The notes beneath the pieces were generated by a model, which saw only the letters and a program-made list of their open reading frames with translations, was not told where the DNA came from and did no database searches. A stretch of 41,561 bases of DNA from Agrobacterium albertimagni AOL15. GTDB lineage: Bacteria > Pseudomonadota > Alphaproteobacteria > Rhizobiales > Rhizobiaceae. The DNA lies in assembly GCF_000300855.1 (NCBI RefSeq), contig NZ_ALJF01000024.1, forward strand, positions 1-41,561, given 5' to 3'. The position numbers and the translations under genes were made by a program. Below are positions 24,401-33,125 of the stretch, piece after piece (within the stretch, counting starts at the first letter, position 1; each line of letters starts with the position of its first letter).

Positions 24401-27400
24401 AGCTTGTCGAAGGCGCTGATCAGCGCTCCATCGAGTAGAACATCGCCAGGAGCGTTGCCTTTTGCGCAGAGGCTGCCGCCATCGCAGACCCCGTATCCTG
24501 CCAGGATCGACAGGTCGCCCACCAGTGACTGGGCGCTCGCCTCAGCCGTGGTGATCTCGTTGCGCAGAACTGTGATCCCAGACAGGAAACCGCGCTTCTT
24601 GTAATCCTCTGCGACGAAACTGTCTTTCAGCGTCTCAAAGGTCACATCACGACCGGCTGCGAGCAGCATATCGGTCACGGAACCAAGTGTGCCGCCGCGA
24701 TTGACGATATCCTGGTCTGCGACGATCGTAAGATCCCGCCCGGCAGAGATGGAGGCAAGGTTATAGTCGGTCCGGAGGCTTCCGCAGGCCTTGCCAACGC
24801 ATCCGTCTTGAGAATCGACATTGCGAGTATAACGCTGCGTTTCGTTGATGAGCGAACCGCCAATCCGAAGGTCAATATCGCCCGCCGAGGCAAGTGTGCC
24901 GCCCCGGTTCAACAGATCTCCATCGGTTGCCATAAACAGCGTTCCCGCAGAGACGAGACCACTGTCGCTGCGACCACCGGCAAGCGCGCGGTCGCGCTCA
25001 TCGAGATCAATGAGGCGCTCGTTCAGGATGGCGGACGCGGAAATCGAGGCAAGTCCAGAGGCGACAATTGCCCCGCTGTTGTTCAGCTTGCCGTCAAGCT
25101 CGATCAGGAGATCATCAGCGGCAATCAAACCGGCGCCACGTCCAACGCGCAGCAGTTCATCCTGCGAGGGCAGGTACAGCCGGGGAACGAGCACCGGCTT
25201 GCCGTCGATGATGCGGGTCTCATGCCATACCATCGGCTTTTCCAGGGCGGCACGCTGAGCCTCGGTCAAAGCCACTCCGTATTGCGCCCCAGTGCTTGCC
25301 GCGAATTCCGCCGCATTGCGGTAAAGCTGCTCCCGTTGTTCTTCCACAGTAAGGGACGGATCGACGATCAGATGGGAACCTGTCTGTTGGCGGGCCGCCT
25401 CGGCAAGAGCCTTGGCTTCCGCGACTGGATCTGCATAGAAGGTCAGCGCCGCGCCATCTATGCGTGCCGAGCCGAGCAGGCGCGCAGCTTCCGCGGAACC
25501 GGTAACGCGCACGAGATTGCCGAAATCGGAGGCGTTGACGCTGTGGAGATTGCGCGCTTCGAAAGCCCCGAGGTCGAGAGGCGGAACCGAGACATCGTCC
25601 AGTATGAAGTTTACGATGCCCAACTGGTCTGCGGCGTTTCCACTGATGCCACCGGGCGTCGTGCCGCTGTAATTGCCGAAGCCGGAGCCATCGATGCCGC
25701 CGGGCGTGTTGAGGCCGTTTTGCAACTCGCCCGCCTCGATCGACACAAGGCTTCCGGAAAGCGTACCGCGATTGCTAATTGCCGCTCCTGCGTCGATTAA
25801 CAGAGAGCCGCCCGACTTTATCATGGAGCCGACACCGACGGTGGCGGTCCCAACATGTGTTTTGGTAACGTTGCCATAGGGTCCACTCCCGACCTCGGCC
25901 ATACGGTTGCCGATCATGATCACGTCGGGAATGTTGTTCGGATCGATACCGAGCGCAGCCAAGTCAAGCAGACTCGCCACGTCAGCGTATTCGATGATCT
26001 GGACGGCGCCGCCGTCCATGACCCCATCCTTGTATTTCTGTTTGCCCGAATAGGTGATCGTCAAAGGAGACTTGCCCTTCGAAATGACGATCATCCGGTT
26101 GCCGCCTTCAGCGCGTCCTGCAAGAGCCGGGTCTTTGAAAACGGCAGGATTGAATTGTGCCACGAGCCATCTTGGATCGGCACTGACAGGTGCATGAAAC
26201 TTGCCGGACCCGTTATCCATGAAACCGCGAACACCGCCCCATTGCACGCGGTAGTGGTCAATGGTGCTGCTGACCATGTCGTTGAGGACACGGTTCATGT
26301 CGATGGACAGGTCGTTGACTGCAAGGATACGACCTTCGCGGTTTTCAAGGGCATCACCTGTAATCGCCATGTTGGCGCCAGCGCGGATGATGCCGGGCAA
26401 TCGAACGCGCACAATCCCGGAGAATTCATCGCGCGTGGCAGTCATCGTCCCCCAGTATCGCGCAGGGCTACTGGTACGCTCGGTCGCATAAAGAATGCTG
26501 AGATCACCGAGCTGGTAATAGTCCTGTGCGCTGTCCGTTCCGTCCAAAGCGGTATTGATCAGGGCAGCCACCTTGACCTGCATGTCAGCACCGCTTTCAA
26601 TGCGGGCTGAGGCGTTGGTCAGCGTTGCCAGGACCTCGATTGCAAGGTTCCCGCCGGCGAATATACGACCAAGGCTGTTGTCGAGATTGCCGCGTATGTC
26701 GAGGGCCATGTCGCCGCTGGACTTCATTGCGGCGTTTGTTCCGACATTCGCAAGCGAGGCGGCCTGGGCCCTCAATCCCGCTCCGGCATGGATCAGCGCT
26801 TCGTTGGTCAGCAGGCCGCCAACCACGACGTTCAGTGTTCCCGGTGTCAGGATCGAACCGAGATTGTGCAGGTTTCCACTGACGGAGGTCTCTATTGCCC
26901 CGGCGTCGATTTTGCCGCTGGCACTGTTGATAAAATTGCCTTTGACATCGAGGCCCAGCTTGCCTGCAACGGTGAGCAGCCCCGCATTCGTGAAGGACGA
27001 TCCCAAGATGAGATCGAGATTGCGGGCCACCACACGGGCAGACGAAGAGCCAGGACTATAGCTGTATGTTTGAAGGCGCAGGTTTCCACCTGCTTCGATC
27101 GATCCGCTGTTCCCGACGTTCGCCGCCGCCGAAAGCAGGGCGCCGTTGGCCGAAACGATCTGACCGAGATTGGAGAGGGTCCCGGAAAGGTTTATGGTGA
27201 GTTCGCCAACCGGTACCGGGCCATTCTCCGTTTCGCGTGTGGAGCCAGCATAAATACGCCCTGCCTGCTGGTTATCGAGGATCTGCGCCGATGCGATAAG
27301 TCCCTCGCGACCGTGCAAAAGACCGGAATTCGATAATGCCGCGTCTGCAGAAAGTGTGAGCGCTCGGCTGGAAGTGACTGAACCTGCCTCGTTGATGATA

Positions 27401-29760
27401 CTGCGTGACGCCAGAATGGCTATGTCACCGTTGCTGGCAATACTTGAGCCGGGACCGCTGTTGATCAGATCGGCCACATTCAATTCCAGATCACCGGCGG
27501 CATGGATGGAGCCGCTGTTAGCAAGAAGTCCGGAAACGGTTGTTTTCAACGTTGTGTCAGAAACGAGTTTGCCGAGATTGACCAGATCGCCGGCGACCCG
27601 GGTTTCTATTGTCTTGGCGAGGATTTCGCCGCTTGCCGCATTCTGCGCAGCCTGTCCGGCCTGCAAGATCAAATCCCCGGACGCAGCGATTAGCCCGCCG
27701 TTTCGCAGAGTGCCCGATAGGGTGATTGCTACGTTTGCCGCATATGTCCCAATTAATGCCGCTGACCCGGAATTGTTGAGATCTGCTGCCACGAGTGTGA
27801 GGTCAGAATTCGAACTGATTGCACCGGTGTTCGTGATCGTGCCACCGGCTCTGATTGCGACGGTTTCGAGTGCGCTGATCGCTCCGTTGTTGCGGAGGTC
27901 ATTCCCAAGGATAAGCGCTGCCTTGTTAGCCGCCAGTTGAGCGCCCTGTGAGTTGGCGATGTAGCTCTGGGCGTCGAGTTGGAGTTCGCCTAGTGCGCTA
28001 ATTTTTCCGTCATTTGTAATGCTTCCGTCCGATAGAAGCGCGAGCGTCGTTTCAGAGAGGATGCTTCCCAGATTGCTGAGATTACCTTGCGTCGTTATCT
28101 TGAGCGTTCCCGCTTTGATGACACCCGTTGCATCAATGATCGCGTCGCGAGCGTTGACCGCAAGCTGGCCGCTTGAAAGGAGTACGCCGGCATTCCTGAA
28201 ATTGCGGACATCGAACTGGCGATCGTCAGTCGTGAAGACGCCGGTGTTCGAAATCACCAGGTCCCGGAACGCCATGGAAAGTGCTGGATAGCCCGCGGTA
28301 TCAATCCGTGTCCCGATTGTCAGTTGATCGGCCGCGTTGATGAAGACCGGGGAGGTCTTTTTGAACTGGGTGCCGGCACCGATCTCAACATTGGTCGCCG
28401 TGATCGATCCCTGGGTTTCAGCTTCGAACCAGGTCGATGTCATCGCGACATCCCGAGCCCTGATATCGATATTCGGCGCGACAAGGGTCGCGGTGTCGGT
28501 GGCAAGTTTGTCTGTTGCGCGCAGGTTCATATCGCCGGCGCTGGCGACAATGCCGGACAGAGAAGCAGTTCCGCCAGACTCCACCGTCAGCATATTGCCG
28601 GATTTGAGGACTGCACCGGAAACGATGTTGGCATTTGCGAGGATGGAAAGGCCGCGACCACCTTCTACGGTTGCCGTCTCAAGCAGAGAAACATCGTGGG
28701 CAGTGATGGAGATTTCCCCCTGGGCCGCCAAATCACGCGCAATCTGAAGCGTGCCTGCTGCACGAAGTTCAGCGTTGCCGGCCACTCCGCCCGAAACCAG
28801 CTGGATCTGACCGGCGGAGACAAGCGAAAGCGCGCCCGGCAAGAGATCGCCATTGGCATCGAGCATCCCAAGAGCCTGGATATTGCCCGTCAGCGAAATA
28901 CCTGTGTTCAGATCGCTGGAAAGTGCTGCGATCGATGCCGCGCGTACAACACCAGCCGCGCTCGATACGATCCCCTGGCCTGCTGCATCACCGTCGATGG
29001 CCGTCGTTTTGCCCGTTGAACCATCCGTCCGATTGGAGCCGGCGCTGAGGTTGACACGACCGCGTGCATCGATCAGGCCATCGATCCGGATTGACTTTGC
29101 GTCAAGCCGGATCTCGTCCGGCGACCGGCTGTCGGCAGCTGAAACACCGGTGCCGGAAATGGTGATGTCGCCGGATTTCGTTTCGAATCCCACCGTGCCC
29201 GCGGTGTAGTCGACAAGCGGCGTTCCGGTGGTCAGCGTCGCGCGGCCCGTGTTGATAAAACCACAACCCATGCAATCAATGCCATTGGGATTGGCCACAA
29301 TCACGTCAGCACGCGAACCAAAGACCTCCGTGACGCCATTGAGGTTGGAGCGTCTGCTCCCCGTGACTTCATTGACGATGATCTTGGCGGAACTGCCACC
29401 GACGAGATTGGGGTTGGATTCGACCTTGCCGCCGATGATCGAGGTTCCGCCCAGCCCGGAATTGTTCAGGATCAGACCGCGCGCATCTATATTGTACTCG
29501 CGCAATTTGTTGTGACTGACGCCGCCGCTCGATGGCTTGACGATGTCCAGCGTCGGCGTTCCATTCCCTGAAGACGTCACATTTGGACGAAATTCAATTG
29601 GCGCGGTGGGGTCTGTGATGACCTGGGCACTGGCGGGCGCAAATGAACCGGCGATCGTCGTCAGCACCAGACTTGCCGACGTCACCAATGCGGTCGCTTT
29701 CTTGACCAGCTTGCCCGGTCTGGTCTTGCGGTTCAGCACTTTGACCACCATCGCATTCAT
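21442..29760 (-). CDS. CdiA-like two-partner-secretion exoprotein with C-terminal toxin
   Basis: A 2,772-residue TpsA protein. An extended signal peptide (residues 1-45, basic start, APASA cleavage) leads into the TPS secretion domain (about 46-200) with NPNL at 116-119 and NPNGI at 157-161, followed by an unusual CMGC. Beta-helical filamentous-haemagglutinin repeats fill about 200-1,900, then further haemagglutinin blocks (for example GGDIVMKAGLDVILDQGTKL). A helical pre-toxin region covers about 2,300-2,620. The last about 135 residues are a separate module (FDPGEKGVEFIFD, SFHRTLAASIG, NADGTFSTNEKSGT, QNWTPERRAQF) that by eye resembles polymorphic toxin type 43, though this is uncertain. 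No VENN or ELYN motif is seen. The TpsB encoded upstream should export it, and the overlapping gene should confer immunity. Confidence 0.9.
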   Translation of the reverse strand: MNAMVVKVLNRKTRPGKLVKKATALVTSASLVLTTIAGSFAPASAQVITDPTAPIEFRPNVTSSGNGTPTLDIVKPSSGGVSHNKLREYNIDARGLILNNSGLGGTSIIGGKVESNPNLVGGSSAKIIVNEVTGSRRSNLNGVTEVFGSRADVIVANPNGIDCMGCGFINTGRATLTTGTPLVDYTAGTVGFETKSGDITISGTGVSAADSRSPDEIRLDAKSIRIDGLIDARGRVNLSAGSNRTDGSTGKTTAIDGDAAGQGIVSSAAGVVRAASIAALSSDLNTGISLTGNIQALGMLDANGDLLPGALSLVSAGQIQLVSGGVAGNAELRAAGTLQIARDLAAQGEISITAHDVSLLETATVEGGRGLSILANANIVSGAVLKSGNMLTVESGGTASLSGIVASAGDMNLRATDKLATDTATLVAPNIDIRARDVAMTSTWFEAETQGSITATNVEIGAGTQFKKTSPVFINAADQLTIGTRIDTAGYPALSMAFRDLVISNTGVFTTDDRQFDVRNFRNAGVLLSSGQLAVNARDAIIDATGVIKAGTLKITTQGNLSNLGSILSETTLALLSDGSITNDGKISALGELQLDAQSYIANSQGAQLAANKAALILGNDLRNNGAISALETVAIRAGGTITNTGAISSNSDLTLVAADLNNSGSAALIGTYAANVAITLSGTLRNGGLIAASGDLILQAGQAAQNAASGEILAKTIETRVAGDLVNLGKLVSDTTLKTTVSGLLANSGSIHAAGDLELNVADLINSGPGSSIASNGDIAILASRSIINEAGSVTSSRALTLSADAALSNSGLLHGREGLIASAQILDNQQAGRIYAGSTRETENGPVPVGELTINLSGTLSNLGQIVSANGALLSAAANVGNSGSIEAGGNLRLQTYSYSPGSSSARVVARNLDLILGSSFTNAGLLTVAGKLGLDVKGNFINSASGKIDAGAIETSVSGNLHNLGSILTPGTLNVVVGGLLTNEALIHAGAGLRAQAASLANVGTNAAMKSSGDMALDIRGNLDNSLGRIFAGGNLAIEVLATLTNASARIESGADMQVKVAALINTALDGTDSAQDYYQLGDLSILYATERTSSPARYWGTMTATRDEFSGIVRVRLPGIIRAGANMAITGDALENREGRILAVNDLSIDMNRVLNDMVSSTIDHYRVQWGGVRGFMDNGSGKFHAPVSADPRWLVAQFNPAVFKDPALAGRAEGGNRMIVISKGKSPLTITYSGKQKYKDGVMDGGAVQIIEYADVASLLDLAALGIDPNNIPDVIMIGNRMAEVGSGPYGNVTKTHVGTATVGVGSMIKSGGSLLIDAGAAISNRGTLSGSLVSIEAGELQNGLNTPGGIDGSGFGNYSGTTPGGISGNAADQLGIVNFILDDVSVPPLDLGAFEARNLHSVNASDFGNLVRVTGSAEAARLLGSARIDGAALTFYADPVAEAKALAEAARQQTGSHLIVDPSLTVEEQREQLYRNAAEFAASTGAQYGVALTEAQRAALEKPMVWHETRIIDGKPVLVPRLYLPSQDELLRVGRGAGLIAADDLLIELDGKLNNSGAIVASGLASISASAILNERLIDLDERDRALAGGRSDSGLVSAGTLFMATDGDLLNRGGTLASAGDIDLRIGGSLINETQRYTRNVDSQDGCVGKACGSLRTDYNLASISAGRDLTIVADQDIVNRGGTLGSVTDMLLAAGRDVTFETLKDSFVAEDYKKRGFLSGITVLRNEITTAEASAQSLVGDLSILAGYGVCDGGSLCAKGNAPGDVLLDGALISAFDKLSIDATGKIDMGVVSQAVDNRYKEWGFQGLGWGSVKQQWNTVDTSVTRLSGNDVSLNAKGPITGTGAKIAAVNDLLMKTDDTIRLEAAQDALYFTEKGFHIGLSFPGSAGIDAALKGGSGGQVLSGLAGINPVAAKLAALANADNGLAAGLAVVNLATGGLSAFHSAGQAAKGPSLANPIGGMLDPLGQFRDAATGQLTLNSVASSMGVGFSTWKSEQRWSESQISELTAGGDIVMKAGLDVILDQGTKLVSGGNVSVQAGRDILLAALVDYAKDKSSSFGLQLSLTSIGFDIGKSKGYDERLTNAAITAAGNVSLVSGRDTALLGGNITGKTVELDVGRDLTVLSPQAQGWRDGFSFGLTIGVNPAEFGVRGSKEDGSKAWSFGGGIIAVDGIDIKVRQDTTLVGALLQATDGDIKLDTGTLAVADLKDTDQYKNVGGSIGLSGGGLSSVGVSYEQKDKQGETRTTLDASGDLKVTIRDADKDGVAGTEADKAATGQLLASINKDASKYQEVTKDSHTKLSGELDVEALANLKRNLDFALRYSQAQNAIVPGWIAAEGPQAIDQYREAILYGGATPAEAEELMKTPRFQAMLKERRSFEALKQSDLGHEDILKSIMLIQQGEELYRDPTSGHLMVRTACGTNGPCGVEISKVRPLATQDVANFIEQKLAQGGDKALQEALECALAFALIRGDLSHFETLKSSGKFDAAAIQNYADAAKSIVGSNLQNEAPALAADGIDITMTLTKIVMASQHGQIDSAQFNQLIDILKNGGPSGQAASVRIAAALSTLGGEDSVYLKTLSQRMLDDYVADATVEREMREFITANPDSPEAQEIKQLLSQGIAMSIAMATIGVRFLGGKFNRDIPSWNGAGPIAGTIGVNANSKSIQLLSKFDPGEKGVEFIFDTNSATFVVTTKNSPSFHRTLAASIGSNKDATVAGMLTRNADGTFSTNEKSGTYFQNWTPERRAQFVTTMSNYGITIHHSTGM

Positions 29761-29821
29761 TCGCGTACTCCAACTTACAAGGGCAATTGAATTCGTGTTC
29801 GCTCAGGCGCAAACGGTTTCA

Positions 29822-30136
29822 TCAGCAGTCGTTTATGAAGACGGTCCACACATATTGCGTGGTCCATCCCGGATGGCGGTAGACTGGCCGGGATCGCTCG
29901 CTCACATTGGCGATCGTTGCACCCGGCCTGCATTTTTCCAGGAGCGCCTTTTTACAGGAATGCTCCGTTGGCGTGACAATCGAGTTGTTGCACTGCGCCG
30001 ACATAATCCTGTCCCCGTTCCCTGTGGCCACGGGGTGCGGATCGGTCGGCCGGCAGCCAGCAGCAATGACCAGAAGAAGGCAAAGGGGCAGAAACCCGGT
30101 CATCTGCACTAGCCATGCACTCATCCTGCTGCTCAA
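29822..30136 (-). CDS. Small Cys-rich lipoprotein
   Basis: A 104-residue predicted lipoprotein. The signal segment FLPLCLLLVIAAGC gives a lipobox with modified Cys28. The mature part has four more cysteines (SAQCNNS, EHSCKKALLEKC, INDC at the very end), so two disulfides are plausible in the periplasm or on the cell surface. Its ATG overlaps the stop of the Sel1 gene (ATGA), which fixes the start. It ends 61 bp before the large exoprotein gene, so it may help anchor or chaperone that protein at the outer membrane, by position only. No family recognised. Confidence 0.7.
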   Translation of the reverse strand: MSSRMSAWLVQMTGFLPLCLLLVIAAGCRPTDPHPVATGNGDRIMSAQCNNSIVTPTEHSCKKALLEKCRPGATIANVSERSRPVYRHPGWTTQYVWTVFINDC

Positions 30137-30972
30137 TTGGCTTCAGCCTTTTCAGCAGGTTTCCAGTTGCGGGCACGCGCCTGGGCGTCCTCGATCTCTG
30201 TCGGTGTCATGCTCGCTGTCAAACGCTCGAGAGCGTCACGCGCACCCGGGTGTCCGCGCTCATTGGCGAGATTGTAATAGAGGTGAGCACGGATCGGATC
30301 GGCCGCCACGCCTTCACCATTTTCCAGCATCTCGGCGAAACCGTAGAGCGAAACCGGGTTTCCCAGCGACGCGCCCTGTTCGAACAGCTTCACTGCCCTG
30401 GAGAGGTCCTGACCGGTTCCGGTCCCGGTGCGAAGAAGTGCAGCCTCCATGTTGCGCGCGCCGGTATGCCCGTTTTGCGAGGCCTTCTCGTAATAACCAA
30501 AGGCAATCGCAGGATCCTTGGCGCGGCCAAGACCATCGAGAGCAAGACCTGCGCAATTGAACTGCGCTTCCAGATTACCGAGATCGGCAGCCTTGCAGAT
30601 CAGTTCAGACGCAGCGGCAAAGTCTTGACGGACATTTTCGCCGCGAAGATGCATGAGACCCAGCCGGTTCATGGCTGCAGCAGAACCTTTTTCCGCAGCG
30701 GCAATATAGAGGGCACGTGCTTTGACCGAGTCCGGCGTAAAGCCCACGCCAAGTTCGACCATCCGTGCCAGATGAAAGCCGGAATCACCGTCGCCCTCGT
30801 CGAAACCCTCGGCAAATGCCTTCGCCGCATTGGCAAAGTCCTTCTTTTCGAGAAGCGTCTTGCCATCCTCAAGCGGGCCAGCTGAAAGGGGCTGCGCCAA
30901 ACCCAATATGCCCATAAGCGCGATAGCGGCCAGGGAGGTGAGAGTGGGTCGGCGGCATGGGGTGGTGCGCAT
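30133..30972 (-). CDS. Secreted Sel1-repeat protein
   Basis: A 279-residue periplasmic protein with a signal peptide (LTSLAAIALMGILGLAQPLSAG) and about six Sel1-like (TPR-related) repeats, for example AAEKGSAAAMNRLGLMHLRG, AADLGNLEAQFNCAGLALDG, ASQNGHTGARNMEAALLRTG and GASLGNPVSLYGFAEMLENG. Such repeats make a solenoid for protein-protein contacts. The start at 30972 gives the signal peptide an immediate N-terminus and has GGAG upstream. A longer frame from 31101 overlapping the previous stop exists but would bury the signal 43 residues in. It overlaps the lipoprotein gene by 4 bases. Confidence 0.85.
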   Translation of the reverse strand: MRTTPCRRPTLTSLAAIALMGILGLAQPLSAGPLEDGKTLLEKKDFANAAKAFAEGFDEGDGDSGFHLARMVELGVGFTPDSVKARALYIAAAEKGSAAAMNRLGLMHLRGENVRQDFAAASELICKAADLGNLEAQFNCAGLALDGLGRAKDPAIAFGYYEKASQNGHTGARNMEAALLRTGTGTGQDLSRAVKLFEQGASLGNPVSLYGFAEMLENGEGVAADPIRAHLYYNLANERGHPGARDALERLTASMTPTEIEDAQARARNWKPAEKAEAN

Positions 30973-31097
30973 AGATTGAACTCCGTGATCTCGACTTTCC
31001 GGGTCATGCCCGGGAGCGGTTTCGTCTTTTTCTGGTGCCGTGAGATTTGGAGCTACGGCGAACAAGAAGGGTGATTTCCGGTGAATTCGGACTGCCA

Positions 31098-33125
31098 TCA
31101 TCGCCCCACCAACTGCTGGAAGAGCCCGATAGAATCCAGGCCGAACGGGTATTCTTCGCCTGCCGTTTCCTTGGAGGTCTCGATACCTGATGAGGCCAAG
31201 ACACCATCTCGTGCCCGCAGCGTGCCGGCCGTCACCTGAACCGGACGGAAGGCATTGATCGTGATGCTGCCTTGAGGTGCATCAAAAATGCCGCCCTGAT
31301 CGCCGGTCCCGATCCACGCGGTCGATCCGCCCCAAAGATTGTAAAGGCCGGCTGGACGCTGAACGACGGTCGGGATTGAGCCACCTTCCAGCACCACGGT
31401 GGGAGCAGTCGCATTGATGCTACCGTAGCTGATGATCTGGCCATATCTGTTCTGGATCGAGGATGAGGCGCGCAGTTCGATATTGCCGTTGGCATTGATG
31501 GCGCCACCCGAGATATGTGTCGTGGAAGAGCCATAACCGATGCAGAACAATCTGCAGCGCCTGATGAACTGCAGTGAGCCGGACAGACCGCCTTCGTTCA
31601 GTATGTTCGTCCCGTCAATCAGCACCGATCCGGTGTTGGCATTGATCGAACTGCCGCGGTTGGTGATGTTTCCACCGGCCTTCATCGCGACACTGTCACC
31701 GATGATATAGGCCTGCTGGCCCGGTACCCGCTGTTGACCATAATCCAGGCTGATGGTTTCGAGCGTTTCGCGCGATTGCCAGAGGGAGTACCAGAGCCGC
31801 TTGCCGTCCTCCTTCTGGTAATGCCAGACACCTTCGCCGTTGAGGACATCGGCGATGTTGAAAATATCGCCGTCTGCCTCGAGTATCGTCTCGCTGTTCG
31901 AGAGGAACCTGCCGGTATTGTTGATGATGGAGCCTTCGGCGCGGACATCAAGATTGTCCGTGGCTCCGAAAACGATTGCGAGCTGATCCGCATTCTCGCT
32001 CAGCAGAGCGATATCCCCTGCCGCCTTGAGGGTCGCGGCGCCTTTGGAGTCCGCATTCGTTCCGTCGCGGCTGCTGCCGCTCATCAGAACACCTGTGTTT
32101 TGGATGTCACCCGTTCCGGCAAGCAGCGTCAAGGCGCCGTTGATGGCTTCAATTTTGCTTTGTGGCTGACTGGACAGCGACCGGGCCTCGATCGAGCCTG
32201 CGTTGATGTGGACATTGCGCTTCGCTTCAATCGAACCGCTCGTTGTGACTTTGCCAGAGGCGTCGATCACGAAATCACCGAGCTTTGCGAGCCCGTTGCC
32301 CGCGTGACTGACACCTGCGCCGTTGCTGGTCGCGCGGATGCGAACCGTATTGGCTTTGAGCGTTCCGCGCGACGTTATTTCAATGGCGACAGAATTGTCG
32401 TTGCTTCCCTCATCGATCATCCGCCCCCAGTTCTCGAGATCGGAGTTCGGCACGATCGCTGAATCGTATTCAACGGAACTGCCGCCCGCGGTTATCTCGA
32501 TAGATGAGCGCAGCTGCAGGGAGTCGTTTTCGACAGGACCGTCGATCCGGATCCGATCTGCCAGCAAATGCAGGGTAGACATTGCGCCGGAGAGGCCGCC
32601 CGCGCCGATATTGATCGTCCCACCGGCCGTCTTGAGCACAACATTATCCTGGAAGGAGCCAGATGTGATCTGCCGGCTGACAACAGATGCCGTGCCGGTA
32701 GAGAGCACGACACCTCCGGTATTGCGGAAGCTTGCTCCGTCGACGGCAATGCCGTTCGGATTTGCAATGATGACATGGGCGCGGGCACCGAGCACTTCCA
32801 GAGGACCGTTAAGGTTCGAAATGCGGGAAGACGTTACCTCATTGAGAATGGTGCGTGCGTTGACCGTCCGGTTGTCGAGATTGACGCCGAGCGGATCGAC
32901 GGAAAATTCCGTATAGCTGTTGTGGCTGATGGCCGATGTCGGGTTGCCGACTGGCGCGATCTGGACATTCGTGGCGCCGCCAGTGGGGTCGATACTGGTG
33001 GTCGTATTGCTGCCTCCGTCGGGAATGACTTGCGCACTGGCGGGCAGTGAGACGCCGCACAGCAGCAAGGACAGGCTCGCTGCGAGAACAGGCTGCATGT
33101 TTGCCAAGTGGAACGTAGGTCTCAT
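31098..33125 (-). CDS. Short TPS exoprotein (haemagglutinin-type, no toxin end)
   Basis: A 675-residue second TpsA. The signal peptide (residues 1-31, MQPVLAASLSLLLCGVSLPA core, cleavage before Gln32) is followed by the TPS domain with ILNEVTSSRISNLNGPLEVL and NPNGI at 122-126; the NPNL box is missing. About 200-620 is a beta-helical stretch with repeats such as GNIELRASSSIQNRYGQIIS. The end has no toxin-like module and no cysteine-rich anchor. The start is ATG 33125, which overlaps the preceding ChaN-like stop (ATGA). It is probably exported by the same TpsB and may be an adhesin, a stalk cap or a helper of the large exoprotein. Confidence 0.9.
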   Translation of the reverse strand: MRPTFHLANMQPVLAASLSLLLCGVSLPASAQVIPDGGSNTTTSIDPTGGATNVQIAPVGNPTSAISHNSYTEFSVDPLGVNLDNRTVNARTILNEVTSSRISNLNGPLEVLGARAHVIIANPNGIAVDGASFRNTGGVVLSTGTASVVSRQITSGSFQDNVVLKTAGGTINIGAGGLSGAMSTLHLLADRIRIDGPVENDSLQLRSSIEITAGGSSVEYDSAIVPNSDLENWGRMIDEGSNDNSVAIEITSRGTLKANTVRIRATSNGAGVSHAGNGLAKLGDFVIDASGKVTTSGSIEAKRNVHINAGSIEARSLSSQPQSKIEAINGALTLLAGTGDIQNTGVLMSGSSRDGTNADSKGAATLKAAGDIALLSENADQLAIVFGATDNLDVRAEGSIINNTGRFLSNSETILEADGDIFNIADVLNGEGVWHYQKEDGKRLWYSLWQSRETLETISLDYGQQRVPGQQAYIIGDSVAMKAGGNITNRGSSINANTGSVLIDGTNILNEGGLSGSLQFIRRCRLFCIGYGSSTTHISGGAINANGNIELRASSSIQNRYGQIISYGSINATAPTVVLEGGSIPTVVQRPAGLYNLWGGSTAWIGTGDQGGIFDAPQGSITINAFRPVQVTAGTLRARDGVLASSGIETSKETAGEEYPFGLDSIGLFQQLVGR

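Noticed and set aside
24808..25800. Long plus-strand frames opposite the large exoprotein, also near 28324-29019
   Set aside because: High-GC shadow frames of the TpsA gene; compositions are Arg/Ala/Pro-heavy and starts are unsupported.
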